A DNA stretch of 64,000 nucleotides, from positions 124,001 to 188,000 of the forward strand of contig NZ_JAKRNM010000008.1 of NCBI RefSeq assembly GCF_022346995.1, in the 5' to 3' direction. The position numbers and the translations under genes were made by a program. Position 1 is the first letter of the stretch; every line of letters starts with the position of its first letter. Shown piece after piece: positions 28,233 to 36,875 of this stretch. This stretch comes from Paenibacillus sp. ACRRY. GTDB taxonomy: Bacteria; Bacillota; Bacilli; Paenibacillales; Paenibacillaceae. Under the pieces are notes generated by a model, which made no database searches, was not told the origin of the DNA, and saw only the letters and a list, made by a program, of their open reading frames with translations.

Positions 28233-28940
28233 CTACCCAGTAAATTCCTGGACCCATGTGTTGTTATAATAAGCAATACCGATATGAGTATAACTATTAT
28301 TCAGTATATTTGCTTTGTGGCCGGGACTGTTCATCCACTCCTTCATAACCTGGGCAGGGGTGGTTTGCCCTTTTGCAATGTTTTCTCCAGCGGTATTATA
28401 TGTTATCCCGAATTCCTTCATCATATCGAAGGGGGATCCATGTGTTGGCGAATTATGATCAAAGTAACTGTTGTTGTACATGTCCTGTGCCTTGACCATA
28501 GCCACTTTTGACAATTCTTCATTCCTACTCAAGGAACTTAATCCCGTTTTGGCCCTTTCTTGATTGACCAGATCCAGAACCTGCTGCTCAAAATCTGTTT
28601 TATCCGTAGTATTTTTTTTACCTTCCTGTACTTGTCCTGTTGGCTCCTTATTTTCAGGATTTCCTGCAGGTTCCTGGTTTACTGGATTTCCATCCGGTGT
28701 TCGAATCAGATCCAACAAATCCAATGGAATTCCATTTTGGGCTTCTTTTGTTGTAATAGATCTCTCTTGCCAAGATGTAGCTGTTGATGATGCCTGTGTG
28801 TGGACAGAGTTTGGTGCAGCAGCATGCTGATGAATTGAAATTTGTTTTTGCTCAGGAGTCACTTGTTTTTGCATCATATTGTTATGGGACGAACAGCCTG
28901 CCACCAATAATAATATTGTTATAACGAAAAACTTTGCCAT
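28233..28940 (-). CDS. CAP-domain (SCP/YkwD-like) lipoprotein
   Basis: The 235-residue protein has a lipoprotein signal (ITILLLVAGC, acylated Cys16) behind a strong TAGGAGG. A disordered linker of about 90 residues (repeats of NPVNQEPAGNPENKEPTG) leads to a CAP domain. The domain contains VLDLVNQERAKTGLSSLSRNEELSKVAMVKAQDM, FDHNSPTHGSPFDMMKEFGI, AGENIAKG, WMNSPGHKANILN and HIGIAYYN...WVQEF. The two family His residues and Glu are present. Related YkwD/YlbC proteins of Bacillus are secreted and linked to sporulation or the envelope. It is the only minus-strand gene within the first array region. Confidence 0.9.
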   Translation of the reverse strand: MAKFFVITILLLVAGCSSHNNMMQKQVTPEQKQISIHQHAAAPNSVHTQASSTATSWQERSITTKEAQNGIPLDLLDLIRTPDGNPVNQEPAGNPENKEPTGQVQEGKKNTTDKTDFEQQVLDLVNQERAKTGLSSLSRNEELSKVAMVKAQDMYNNSYFDHNSPTHGSPFDMMKEFGITYNTAGENIAKGQTTPAQVMKEWMNSPGHKANILNNSYTHIGIAYYNNTWVQEFTG

Positions 28941-29409
28941 TTGCCAACCTCCTAGATCCGTTAGTTAATGAAGTTCCCGGATTTATGTTTTCCTGCATGC
29001 CATTTACTTATTCCTAATATGGTTCTCTCCTTATCCAGTACTTTTTTATGATCGATACCATTTAGATCGCCTTGTCTTTTTTTGTGTCTCGAGGAAAGCA
29101 AAGCGTGCTGCGAATGGTTATGGATAAAGGAGGCCATATCGGATCATAAATGCATCACGGGATGAATGTTATCTATTTCAATGGGATTCCTGATGATTGG
29201 AGTATTTCGATGGATAATTGGAAGAATCTATTCAAACTAATTTAACTCATTCATTATTGCTGTGAGATACAGTGTACTTTTCGAAGTCCTGCTTAACTAA
29301 ACGCCTCCGTTGGTGGGACAGACAATTTTATAGAGTATAAACCATATGCTGCATCATATAAAACAAACTGAAAGCTAGTATTTGATAAATCGATGAAGTC
29401 AGCAACTGC
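28941..29409. other. Gap of about 470 bases with a possible gene relic
   Basis: An open frame of 31 codons at 29150-29245 on the plus strand (MHHGMNVIYFNGIPDDWSIS...) looks like a fragment of a coding region, but its nearest AGGAGG is 16 nt away and both ends are abrupt. The remainder is AT-rich with no other signal that I could see apart from the start of the attC-like site at its end. Confidence 0.3.
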
Positions 29410-29659
29410 GTTTAACACAGTATTCAAGCTGCGGGGCTATCGCCCCTTGATTGACAGATGTATAATCATGGAAGAAATCACGCTGCGGGCCTGATAAGGC
29501 CATGGGTCGACCGGAACAAGAGAAGCAGATTCATAACGAGGCGAAATTCAGTAGAAAGGAAGCGGAATCAGGCGACAACCACTGAGAGGCAAGTCCTGAC
29601 GGACCCAGTCGCTACGCTCCTTTAAGCCTCTCGGATTCGTGAATACAGCAACGTTATCT
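29410..29659 (+). repeat. Chimeric attC-like site (250 bp)
   Basis: The 5' arm is GTTTAAC, ACAG, TATTCAAG and the 3' arm is CGTGAATA, CAGCAAC, GTTATCT. The first 70 bases carry GGGGCTATCGCCCC and GATGTATAATCATGGAAG, as in the site at 43088. The rest restarts with CACGCTGCGGGCC and carries the GAGGC...GCCTC hairpin of the other site class. It therefore looks like two sites fused by deletion of the cassette between them. Confidence 0.8.
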
Positions 29660-29707
29660 GAAATAAGGACAAATATGTAATATCAAAATCTAGGAGTTTG
29701 ATTCGAC

Positions 29708-30019
29708 ATGGAGAACTCAAATTTAAAAGATCTTATTGAAAAATACCTGAGCACATATAACACGTTTAACATTGATGGAATAATAGGAGTTTTGAATGAA
29801 AATATTCATTTTCGAAACATTGAAGTGAATTCGGAAACAAAGGGGATTCAGGAATTTCGCACATTAGCAGAGCAGTCAATTCAGGTATTTTCTCAAAGGC
29901 GTCAAGTAATAAAGAACATTATTTTCGCAGGAGATAAAGCAGAGGCTTCCGGACATACTTGGCATACGCCAAGCGTCGTTAATGCGGAAACGTTAGCCCG
30001 AAAGAAGTTCTTAATTTAG
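29708..30019 (+). pseudogene. SnoaL/NTF2-like protein, C-terminally truncated at an attC-type core
   Basis: The 103-residue frame starts behind TAGGAG and begins as a normal NTF2-like protein (LIEKYLSTYNTFNIDGIIGVLNENIHFRNIEVN...GIQEFRTLAEQSIQVFSQRRQVIKNIIFAGDKAEASG). The family then expects several more strands. Instead the frame turns into SVVNAETLARKKFLI. The bases for ETLARK are an AACGTTAGCC core (29990-29998) of the attC-like family. The fusion implies that the 3' part of the gene and the 5' part of its site were removed together. Confidence 0.7.
29990..30003 (+). repeat. attC-like 3' core only
   Basis: AACGTTAGCC followed by CGAAA matches the 3' end of the full sites (AAC, GTTRNNN, then GAAA). 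The 5' arm and hairpins are absent, and it is embedded in the reading frame of the truncated NTF2-like gene. Confidence 0.6.
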
Positions 30020-30030
30020 GAGGAATCAAT

Positions 30031-30783
30031 ATGATACTAGAAAAAGTTATAGATAGAATTGAAATACAAAGTGAATATAAGGATTTGGTTGATAAGTATA
30101 TAGATCAGATCCTTACCGAATTTAAAGGTAAGATTCATAGCGTTTATATGTGTGGCTCGATTCCCAAAGGAACTGCTAAACCTTTTAAGTCAGATGCGGA
30201 CTTTACTATTGTCTGTGCAAATCCCGAAGATATTGATTACGAAAGATTGACAAATATTAAAGACAGGCTTTTGAAAGAATATCCAATAGTCACTAAGATT
30301 GATACGATCATTTGCTCAATTGACGATGTGTTAAATAAACCGAATGAGTGGGGTTTTTGGGTTAAGATCATCTGTGTTTGCGTATATGGCAATGATATTG
30401 GTGAAAAAGTACCACCGATCATTATTTCTCCAGCGTTCATTCTAGACTTAAATACAGAGACCAAGGAAGAAGTAGATCGTATACGTCGTTCACTTTCTAC
30501 TGCTAGTGATGACACGCTGAAAACCAGATATATTAAAGGGTATTCGAAGAGATTAATTCGTGCATTATACTCTTTGGTTATAGTAGATACAGGTGTATGG
30601 CAAGATGACATTATTGAGATGAAGAATGCCATAATAAAGTATTGCGAGATTGACTCCGCTTTAGTTGAGGATCTGTATGCTTGTTACTTGGATAGTGATG
30701 TACTTGTTGAAGAGTTTCTGGGAATTGCAGATGAAGTCTATAGCTATTTTGAGAACGATCTAAATGCAATGAGAAAATTATAA
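30031..30783 (+). CDS. Nucleotidyltransferase-fold protein (possible aminoglycoside nucleotidyltransferase type)
   Basis: The 250-residue protein starts behind AGGAGG. VYMCGSIPKGTAKPFKSDADFTIV is the polymerase-beta-like nucleotidyltransferase signature (GS, then SDxD metal ligands), with a third acidic residue likely in KIDTIICS. The C-terminal half is helical (TRYIKGYSKRLIRALYSLVIV), like ANT-type and MNT-type enzymes. It could modify an aminoglycoside-like antibiotic, or a protein or RNA target; the sequence does not decide. It lies immediately downstream of the isolated 3' core, as the cassette following the truncated NTF2 gene. Confidence 0.78.
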   Translation: MILEKVIDRIEIQSEYKDLVDKYIDQILTEFKGKIHSVYMCGSIPKGTAKPFKSDADFTIVCANPEDIDYERLTNIKDRLLKEYPIVTKIDTIICSIDDVLNKPNEWGFWVKIICVCVYGNDIGEKVPPIIISPAFILDLNTETKEEVDRIRRSLSTASDDTLKTRYIKGYSKRLIRALYSLVIVDTGVWQDDIIEMKNAIIKYCEIDSALVEDLYACYLDSDVLVEEFLGIADEVYSYFENDLNAMRKL

Positions 30784-30817
30784 AGCAGTTTACAAGTTGC
30801 GTTATCGGTACGGCTCG

Positions 30818-30855
30818 ATACTCGACTCAGCATCTAAGTGGACTAAGCCGAGTAT
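30818..30855 (+). repeat. Hairpin at the end of array 1
   Basis: ATACTCGACTCAG pairs with CTAAGCCGAGTAT at 30843-30855 (11 of 13 positions). There is no T-run. It does not match the attC-like arms, so its nature is open. Confidence 0.45.
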
Positions 30856-30927
30856 GCAATAAATTTCATAGTTGGCCACGAACTCACTTGGTTACTTATC
30901 ATAGCGAGGGTTATACTAATATATAAT

Positions 30928-31065
30928 GAAAGCTATCTTAGGCTGCTTCGTTATGCCGCGCATCATAGCCTGGTTTTAACAAGCTCTTACGAAGAGAAGC
31001 TCCATCTGGATGAAATGATCTATTACAGATATAGATTACGTACAGATACAATAGGAGCAGCATGA
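30928..31065 (+). pseudogene. Possible Spo0E-like remnant
   Basis: This 45-codon frame lacks a start codon. It reads ...AAHHSLVLTSSYEEKLHLDEMIYYRYRL..., which resembles the Spo0E phosphatase pattern (helix, H-P-x-V-L-x-x-S, LDxLIxxY). It ends 25 bases before the PucR coding region. Either the gene is broken or only part of it is seen. The match is short. Confidence 0.3.
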
Positions 31066-31089
31066 ATTGAACAAAAAAGTGGTGGTTGA

Positions 31090-32673
31090 ATTGGGGTAAC
31101 CGTTAAAGATTTACTGCAGCTTCCTTCATTTAGAGGAGCTCAGGTGATCACTGGAACAAGCAGGCTTCATCAGACCGTTTCCTCTTTATCTGTGTTGGAA
31201 GTGGCAGATGTCAATTTCTTCTCGCAAATTATTCAAACGGTTCAAGAAGAATGGTATGCTGAAGAGCTGGTCATCAGCTCTTTTTATTCCATTAAGGACA
31301 GCGTGGAGCAGCAATGTCAGACGGTTCAATACTTGCATGACCTTGGTGAAATGGGATTGATTTTGTATTATGTTGGCATTGTATTGCCGGATATAGCCGA
31401 TGAAGTGCTTGAGCTGGCAGAATCGCTGAATTTTATTATCATTTGCATGCCGAGAAACGATTACTCGCTTAGGTATAATGAAGTCATTTATGAAGCCATG
31501 GAGGCAATCGTAAGCAATCAGAAGGTGAATGAACATTTCGTGAATGAATCACTGGAAAAGGTCTCGCTGCTTCCGGAACATTTGCGAAGCGTGGAAATCA
31601 CCCTTAAACTGCTGTCGGACCGGATGAAAGCGAACATCGTTCTGACAAACAGCAATCTGGATATCATCAATCGTGTCATGTGGCCGCGCAATTCATCGCT
31701 TGATGTGACGAGTCTGATCCGGTCCATGGCGCCTTCTATTTTGAACGGCAGACTGGGAGAAGGCGAGCTGGATTCGTCCTGCTTTGTTGAATACAAACGG
31801 GTTCATCAAAAAAACGGGGAGGTCCTTTACCTGTTTCTCATTAAAGAGAATACGAAGCTGCCTCCGAAGACGATGGATCAAATCAGCGAAGTGGTGCAGG
31901 TGGCCATCAATTTGTGGGGAGACAAGCATAATGAGGTCAGCGAGTACGCTTTGGTTAAAGCCATCGTGAATGATGAAAGCGAAAAAATGCGCAGATTGGC
32001 CAGTTTGCTCCATATTGACGTTTCCGGGATCCAAATAATGTGGCTCGTGTACGTTCGGGATTTGTCGGAGGAAAGAAGGGTAAGGGAAGACTTAAAAGCG
32101 CATCTCCTGCAATATTATAAAACCGCGGTCATTCAAACGATCGATCATTGCGTTGTCGTGTTGCTAGGGAATTGTTCCTCTAAATACAATGAGTTTGAAA
32201 TCGCAGCGGAATATATCGAAACGACGAGTCTCATCGCTGACATATCAAGCATCGTGTATTCACCGAGAATGCGTAACACACAGGATGTACGCCGAATGTA
32301 TCAGCTCGTTAACGGGGTCTCTAAAGAGGTTCACCGCATTTATCATCACCGCAAACTGTACACCGCAGCTGAAGTTCGTTCTATGAAACGAGCCATAGAC
32401 CTCAGTAAACAAGGGGAAGAGATCACTGAAGAATGCCTGTCCGTCATGGAGCCAATTATGGACGACCCTGACGCGTTGAAAACGCTGATGACTTTTCTGT
32501 TGGATGCGAAGGGGAATATGGATGATTGCAGCAAGTTGTTGTTTGTCCACAAAAATACGGTGAAATATCGCATTAAAAAAATTTGCGAGCTCATCGGATA
32601 TGATGTGACCATCAATTCCGAATCGTACGATGTTTATACTGCCTGCATGGTCTACCGTCTCATTCATGACTAA
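31090..32673 (+). CDS. PucR family transcriptional regulator (start codon uncertain)
   Basis: The GTG at 31144 gives 509 residues. Family alignment expects VTVKDLLQLPSFRGAQVITG at the start, and the frame encodes exactly that from 31090, where the only initiator in phase is ATT (preceded by GTGGTGG). An unusual ATT start or a mutated ATG is therefore possible. The N-terminal PucR domain (about 180 residues) is followed by a GGDEF-like middle and the C-terminal HTH_30 (GNMDDCSKLLFVHKNTVKYRIKKICELIGYDV). It probably activates the adjacent permease, DUF917 and hydantoinase genes in response to a purine- or hydantoin-like compound. Confidence 0.88.
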   Translation: MGVTVKDLLQLPSFRGAQVITGTSRLHQTVSSLSVLEVADVNFFSQIIQTVQEEWYAEELVISSFYSIKDSVEQQCQTVQYLHDLGEMGLILYYVGIVLPDIADEVLELAESLNFIIICMPRNDYSLRYNEVIYEAMEAIVSNQKVNEHFVNESLEKVSLLPEHLRSVEITLKLLSDRMKANIVLTNSNLDIINRVMWPRNSSLDVTSLIRSMAPSILNGRLGEGELDSSCFVEYKRVHQKNGEVLYLFLIKENTKLPPKTMDQISEVVQVAINLWGDKHNEVSEYALVKAIVNDESEKMRRLASLLHIDVSGIQIMWLVYVRDLSEERRVREDLKAHLLQYYKTAVIQTIDHCVVVLLGNCSSKYNEFEIAAEYIETTSLIADISSIVYSPRMRNTQDVRRMYQLVNGVSKEVHRIYHHRKLYTAAEVRSMKRAIDLSKQGEEITEECLSVMEPIMDDPDALKTLMTFLLDAKGNMDDCSKLLFVHKNTVKYRIKKICELIGYDVTINSESYDVYTACMVYRLIHD

Positions 32674-32677
32674 AAGT

Positions 32678-32721
32678 TCCGATGTTTTGTCCAATAAGAC
32701 AAAAACATCGGATTTTTTTTT
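32678..32721 (+). terminator. Rho-independent terminator after the PucR gene
   Basis: TCCGATGTTTTGTC pairs with GACAAAAACATCGGA across a 6-nt loop (one bulged A), followed by nine T. Confidence 0.92.
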
Positions 32722-32803
32722 GTTTTCTGAAAAAGACGCTGACCTCCTTCATCTTTTACAATAAGAAAACAATATTCGAACGAACAGGATTGGGGGAGAT
32801 CAT

Positions 32804-34069
32804 ATGAACGCCGTTAAAGAGCATCAATCCTGGTTCAGTCTCGGGATCATCTGGGCTGGTGCAGTCATCAGCATCCCGAGTTTGTTGGTAGGGAATGCGC
32901 TGATTGCTGGCATGGGACTATCGAAGGTATTGCTTGTCACGTTAGTAGGTTACTCCATTATTGTGCTGCTCATGATTTTACAGGGGATTCAAAGTACGGA
33001 TTTGGGAAGGTCGACGGTTCAGGTCGCAGGTCAGGTTTTTGGCAAAAGAGGTTCCCGAACGATTTTGTCCATTATCCTCGCTATTGCGTGTCTTGGATGG
33101 TTCGGGATCCAGGCGAATGTATGCGGGGAAGCTTTGGCCAATTTGCTGGCCGAGATCGGTATAACTATTCCTGTACCACTCGCATCACTCATCTGCGGTC
33201 TCGTGATGGTCGTTTCGGCCATGTACGGCGTTAAAGTGCTGCGGGTGATCAGTTATATTGCCGTCCCTTTATTGATCGGAATCAGCGTGTACGGTCTGAT
33301 CGAAGCATTGACTGGGGACTCTCTGCAGATCATCCAAAATTATAAGCCTGCTGCTGTTATGAATTTTACCGACGGACTGGCCGTAACCCTAGGTTCATTT
33401 GCGTTAGGGGCAGTCATCGCGGGAGATTATTCGCAATTTTCGAGAAAACGGTCTGATGTCTTGAAAGCCGCTCTATTCGGGATTGTTCCGGCAGGCTTGC
33501 TGATGATTGGTGCAGGAGCCGTCCTGACGATTGCTTACCAAGCCAGCGACATCACAGCAACCTTTTTGAGTATCATGACGCCGTTTGTTGGCGGTATGAT
33601 TTTGATCTTGGCTACATGGAAAACGAATCTTGTGAATGTGATTTCAGGTGGTTTTGCCTTAATTAACGTGTTCAACGTTTCGAAGGAGAAAGAGAAGTGG
33701 GCTGTCGGCATTGCGGGAACCCTTGGGACCGTGCTCGCTGTCGTTGGCATACTTAACTATTTTACTCCGATCATGTCCATTCTGTCGGCTATGATTCCGC
33801 CGGTGGCAGGCGTGATGATTGCTTCGTATTGGGTGCTTGGCAAAGGGGATAAGAGACGCTGGCAAGAGGTTGAGGGCGTGAACGTGTTGGGCGTTGTCTC
33901 ATGGCTTGTGGGCGCGATCATAGCCTGCACGCCTGTCGTGTTATCCTTGTTCCCAAGCCTGCCCCAGGTACCAAATCAGCCGTTGACCGGAATTGTCATT
34001 TCTTTTGTCATATATTATATCGGCTATCGTTTATTTGCTCAGAAGACTGTTATATTGGAGGAATTATAA
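32804..34069 (+). CDS. NCS1-family cytosine permease-like transporter
   Basis: The 421-residue protein has about 12 hydrophobic helices. The N-terminus (WFSLGIIWAGAVISIPSLLVGNAL) and GWFGIQANVCGEAL are CodB/NCS1 signatures. It is a proton- or sodium-coupled importer of a nucleobase, hydantoin or related ring. It is the first gene of a three-gene operon with DUF917 and hydantoinase proteins; its stop codon abuts the next ATG. GGGGGAG lies upstream of the ATG. Confidence 0.9.
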   Translation: MNAVKEHQSWFSLGIIWAGAVISIPSLLVGNALIAGMGLSKVLLVTLVGYSIIVLLMILQGIQSTDLGRSTVQVAGQVFGKRGSRTILSIILAIACLGWFGIQANVCGEALANLLAEIGITIPVPLASLICGLVMVVSAMYGVKVLRVISYIAVPLLIGISVYGLIEALTGDSLQIIQNYKPAAVMNFTDGLAVTLGSFALGAVIAGDYSQFSRKRSDVLKAALFGIVPAGLLMIGAGAVLTIAYQASDITATFLSIMTPFVGGMILILATWKTNLVNVISGGFALINVFNVSKEKEKWAVGIAGTLGTVLAVVGILNYFTPIMSILSAMIPPVAGVMIASYWVLGKGDKRRWQEVEGVNVLGVVSWLVGAIIACTPVVLSLFPSLPQVPNQPLTGIVISFVIYYIGYRLFAQKTVILEEL

Positions 34070-35173
34070 ATGAGATATTTAGATGAAACAGCTGTTGAAC
34101 ATATTGCCGTCGGGGCAGCATTTCTGGGAACGGGTGGAGGGGGAGACCCTTATATCGGAAAATTGATGGCTCTCTCAGCCATTAAGAAGTTTGGACCTGT
34201 CAAACTATATTCCGTGGACGAGATTGGGGATGAGGACTTTTTCATTCCAGCCGCGATGATGGGGGCGCCTTCCGTATTAGTGGAGAAATTCCCTCGCGGG
34301 GACGAGTTTGTGAAGGTTTTTCAGAAATTAGCGAATTATTTAGGAAAAGACAAGATTGCGGGTACGTTTCCGATGGAAGCGGGGGGCGTCAATTCCATGA
34401 TTCCGATTGTTGTTGCGGCACAGCTGGGATTGCCTCTGATCGACTGTGACGGTATGGGCCGCGCGTTCCCGGAGCTTCAGATGGTGACGTTTAACCTGGA
34501 CGGCATTCCAGCGACGCCGATGGCCATAACGGATGAGAAAGGGAATATTGGCATCTTTGAGACCATTGACAACAAATGGACAGAACGGCTCGCCAGGGTA
34601 GCTACAGTTGAAATGGGGGCCAGTTCTTTAGTCAGCCTGTATCCGGCAACGGGTGCACAAATCAAGCAGAGTGGCGTTCATCATATCGTAACCCTGTCCG
34701 AACAGATCGGAGCAATCATTACATCGAAGAACCGAGATGCCAAGGACAAGCTTGAGGAGCTGTTGAAACGGGTATCCGGCTATGAGCTATTCCAAGGAAA
34801 GATTGTGGATGTCATCCGTGAAACCAAGGGCGGATTTAATCTCGGCTGCATGCATCTCGAAGGCATCGAGGCGTTTAAAGCCGGAGAGATGAAGGTTCAT
34901 TTTCAAAATGAAAACCTGATTGCTGAAAAGAACGGTCAGGTGATAGCGATGACGCCCGATCTGATCTGTCTGGTTGATTACGAAACGTTGTTGCCTGTGA
35001 CCACAGAGAGCCTGAAATACGGTAAACGCGTACGGGTTATTGGATTGCCCGCTCATGAAAAGTGGAGAACGGATAAGGGAATCCAGACGGCAGGTCCAAG
35101 ATACTTCGGCTATGATTACGATTATGTACCACTTGAGGAAATGGTGAAAAAGGCGGTGGCTGACAATGTATAG
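34070..35173 (+). CDS. DUF917 family protein
   Basis: The 367-residue protein begins MRYLDETAVEHIAVGAAFLGTGGGGDPYIGKL, the hallmark of DUF917 proteins, which are regularly paired with hydantoinase/oxoprolinase subunits. DCDGMGRAFPELQMVTFNLDG and SGVHHIVTLSEQIG are further conserved blocks. It starts at the base after the permease stop and overlaps the next gene by 8 bases, so tight translational coupling is expected. It is probably a partner or subunit of the hydantoinase-like enzyme; its own reaction is not established. Confidence 0.9.
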   Translation: MRYLDETAVEHIAVGAAFLGTGGGGDPYIGKLMALSAIKKFGPVKLYSVDEIGDEDFFIPAAMMGAPSVLVEKFPRGDEFVKVFQKLANYLGKDKIAGTFPMEAGGVNSMIPIVVAAQLGLPLIDCDGMGRAFPELQMVTFNLDGIPATPMAITDEKGNIGIFETIDNKWTERLARVATVEMGASSLVSLYPATGAQIKQSGVHHIVTLSEQIGAIITSKNRDAKDKLEELLKRVSGYELFQGKIVDVIRETKGGFNLGCMHLEGIEAFKAGEMKVHFQNENLIAEKNGQVIAMTPDLICLVDYETLLPVTTESLKYGKRVRVIGLPAHEKWRTDKGIQTAGPRYFGYDYDYVPLEEMVKKAVADNV

Positions 35174-36716
35174 AATCGGGATCGATGTAGGCGGCACCAA
35201 CACAGATGCCATCATTTTGAACGAGAATCATCAGTTGATCCATGCGGTGAAATCCCCAACAACCTTGGATATTCGCACAGGGATTGAAACCTCGCTCCGG
35301 CAGCTGCTGCAGGGGGCGAATATTGATAAAAATCAAATCACACATGCCATGTTAGGCACAACACAATGCACCAATGCCATCGTTGAAAGAAAAAAGCTGG
35401 CTCAAGTGGGTGTCATTCGTCTGGGGTACCCGGCAACGGCTTCCGTTGCTCCGTACACGTCCTGGCCTGAGGATATGGTTCAGAAGCTGTCGGGTAAATA
35501 TGCTCTCGTACAGGGCGGATATGAATACGATGGCCAATTGCTCGGAGAAGTTGACGAAGGCGAAATTACAGCTCTTCTGGAGGAGTGGCGCGGTAGTATT
35601 GAATCCATTGCGGTCATCGGCGTATTTTCATCCCTTAAAAATGATCAGGAGTTTCACGTTCGCGATCTCATTCATCAAATGTACGGACCCGAATTTCCTG
35701 TTTCCTGTTCTTCATTGATTGGTTCGGTTGGTTTAATCGAACGGGAAAATGCGACCATCCTCAATGCGGCATTGTGCAAGGTCATTGAAACGACAACCGA
35801 GGGGTTTGTGCAGGCATTAGAAGAAGAAGGTATATCGGATGCAGCGGTGTTTTTATGCCAAAATGACGGTACCTTAATGTCAGTAGATTACGCTAAACAG
35901 TTTCCGATCCTGACCATTGCCTGTGGACCTACGAACAGCATACGCGGTGCCTCTTATTTGGCAAAAATCAAAGATACGATGGTTCTCGACGTGGGCGGCA
36001 CGACATCGGACATCGGCGTTTTGCAGGACGGCTTCCCGAGGGAATCGTCGGTTGCAGTCGAGGTTGGTGATATCCGCACGAATTTCCGCATGCCCGATAT
36101 TATCTCAGTAGGACTGGGCGGCGGAAGCATCGTGCGCTCGGAGAATGGCAAAATTACAGTTGGCCCGGACAGCGTAGGATACAGGATCGGAAAAGAGGCT
36201 CTTGTCTTTGGCGGGAATACGCTCACGACAACGGACATTGCCGTTCGGCTGGGTCTTGCAGATGTCGGGGATCAGAGCCTGGTAGCGCATCTGGATGAAG
36301 ACTTTGCTAAACAGGTGCAGGGCGAAATTGCAGCCATCATAGAACAGACCATTGATAAAATGAAGACATCTTCAGGTGATGTTGAGCTTGTGTTGGTAGG
36401 CGGAGGCAGTGTCGTGATTCCGGACACCATTCGCGGGGTATCCCATATGATTAAGCCTGAGAACGGGGGCGTGGCTAACGCCATTGGTGCGTGTATTGCC
36501 CAAATCAGCGGCCAATATGAGCAGATTTACATCTATTCTACAGAGCCCCGTGAGGCAGCATTAAGAGATGCTCGGGAAAAAGCCGTGAAACAGGCGGAAC
36601 TTGCTGGCGCCGATCCGGCGACAGTTGAGCTCGTGGAAGTGGAAGAAACTCCGCTCGCTTATCATCCGGGAAATGCGACGAGGCTTCGAGTGAAAGTCGT
36701 AGGAAACATGAAGTAG
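35166..36716 (+). CDS. Hydantoinase/oxoprolinase family protein (ASKHA ATPase fold)
   Basis: The 516-residue protein starts IGIDVGGTNTDAIIL, the phosphate-1 loop of the hydantoinase N-terminal domain. GTTQCTNAIVERKKLAQVGVIRLG, a second ATP-binding loop (VLDVGGTTSDIGVL) and VGLGGGSIVR follow. It corresponds to HyuA-like proteins but is shorter than fused oxoprolinases. The reaction would be ATP-dependent opening of a hydantoin- or lactam-like ring. Together with the NCS1 importer, DUF917 protein and PucR regulator, it forms a complete uptake-and-breakdown unit. Confidence 0.9.
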   Translation: MYRIGIDVGGTNTDAIILNENHQLIHAVKSPTTLDIRTGIETSLRQLLQGANIDKNQITHAMLGTTQCTNAIVERKKLAQVGVIRLGYPATASVAPYTSWPEDMVQKLSGKYALVQGGYEYDGQLLGEVDEGEITALLEEWRGSIESIAVIGVFSSLKNDQEFHVRDLIHQMYGPEFPVSCSSLIGSVGLIERENATILNAALCKVIETTTEGFVQALEEEGISDAAVFLCQNDGTLMSVDYAKQFPILTIACGPTNSIRGASYLAKIKDTMVLDVGGTTSDIGVLQDGFPRESSVAVEVGDIRTNFRMPDIISVGLGGGSIVRSENGKITVGPDSVGYRIGKEALVFGGNTLTTTDIAVRLGLADVGDQSLVAHLDEDFAKQVQGEIAAIIEQTIDKMKTSSGDVELVLVGGGSVVIPDTIRGVSHMIKPENGGVANAIGACIAQISGQYEQIYIYSTEPREAALRDAREKAVKQAELAGADPATVELVEVEETPLAYHPGNATRLRVKVVGNMK

Positions 36717-36720
36717 AAGA

Positions 36721-36767
36721 GGAGCTTCACATGAGTTGATACAACTTGTGTGGGGCTCTTTTTTGTT
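36721..36767 (+). terminator. Terminator of the NCS1-DUF917-hydantoinase operon
   Basis: An imperfect stem (GAGCTTCACATGAGTTG with CAACTTGTGTGGGGCTC) is followed by six T. Confidence 0.8.
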
Positions 36768-36832
36768 ATCGATGAGGTGCAAGTGGATGAGCGGAAAAGT
36801 ATTCTCATTAACTTTGCGAATTACTTCTTGTG

Positions 36833-36851
36833 TAATATACTTAGTATATTA
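36833..36851. promoter_or_regulatory. Palindromic operator upstream of the GntR-type regulator
   Basis: TAATATACTTAGTATATTA is a perfect 19-base palindrome ending 24 bases before the regulator's GTG. The same core recurs at 38346-38359 in front of the ABC transporter operon, so it is probably this regulator's own binding site and mediates autoregulation. Confidence 0.75.
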
Positions 36852-36875
36852 ATATTATGATGTCAGGGTGGTCTT

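Larger units (their letters stand above)
26134..30855 (+). mobile_element. Integron-like cassette array 1 (degraded)
   Basis: An attI-like site is followed by small AT-rich genes. The associated attC-like sites are a half site at 26677, a chimeric full site at 29410-29659 and a 3'-core-only site at 29992. The island ends before the PucR gene, where base composition returns to the genomic norm. The minus-strand lipoprotein at 28233-28940 has its own ribosome site and terminator and may be an insertion rather than a cassette. Confidence 0.6.

Noticed and set aside
28233-28940. CAP lipoprotein as a cassette of array 1
   Set aside because: It is on the opposite strand, has its own bidirectional terminator and no attC-like site at either direct end.
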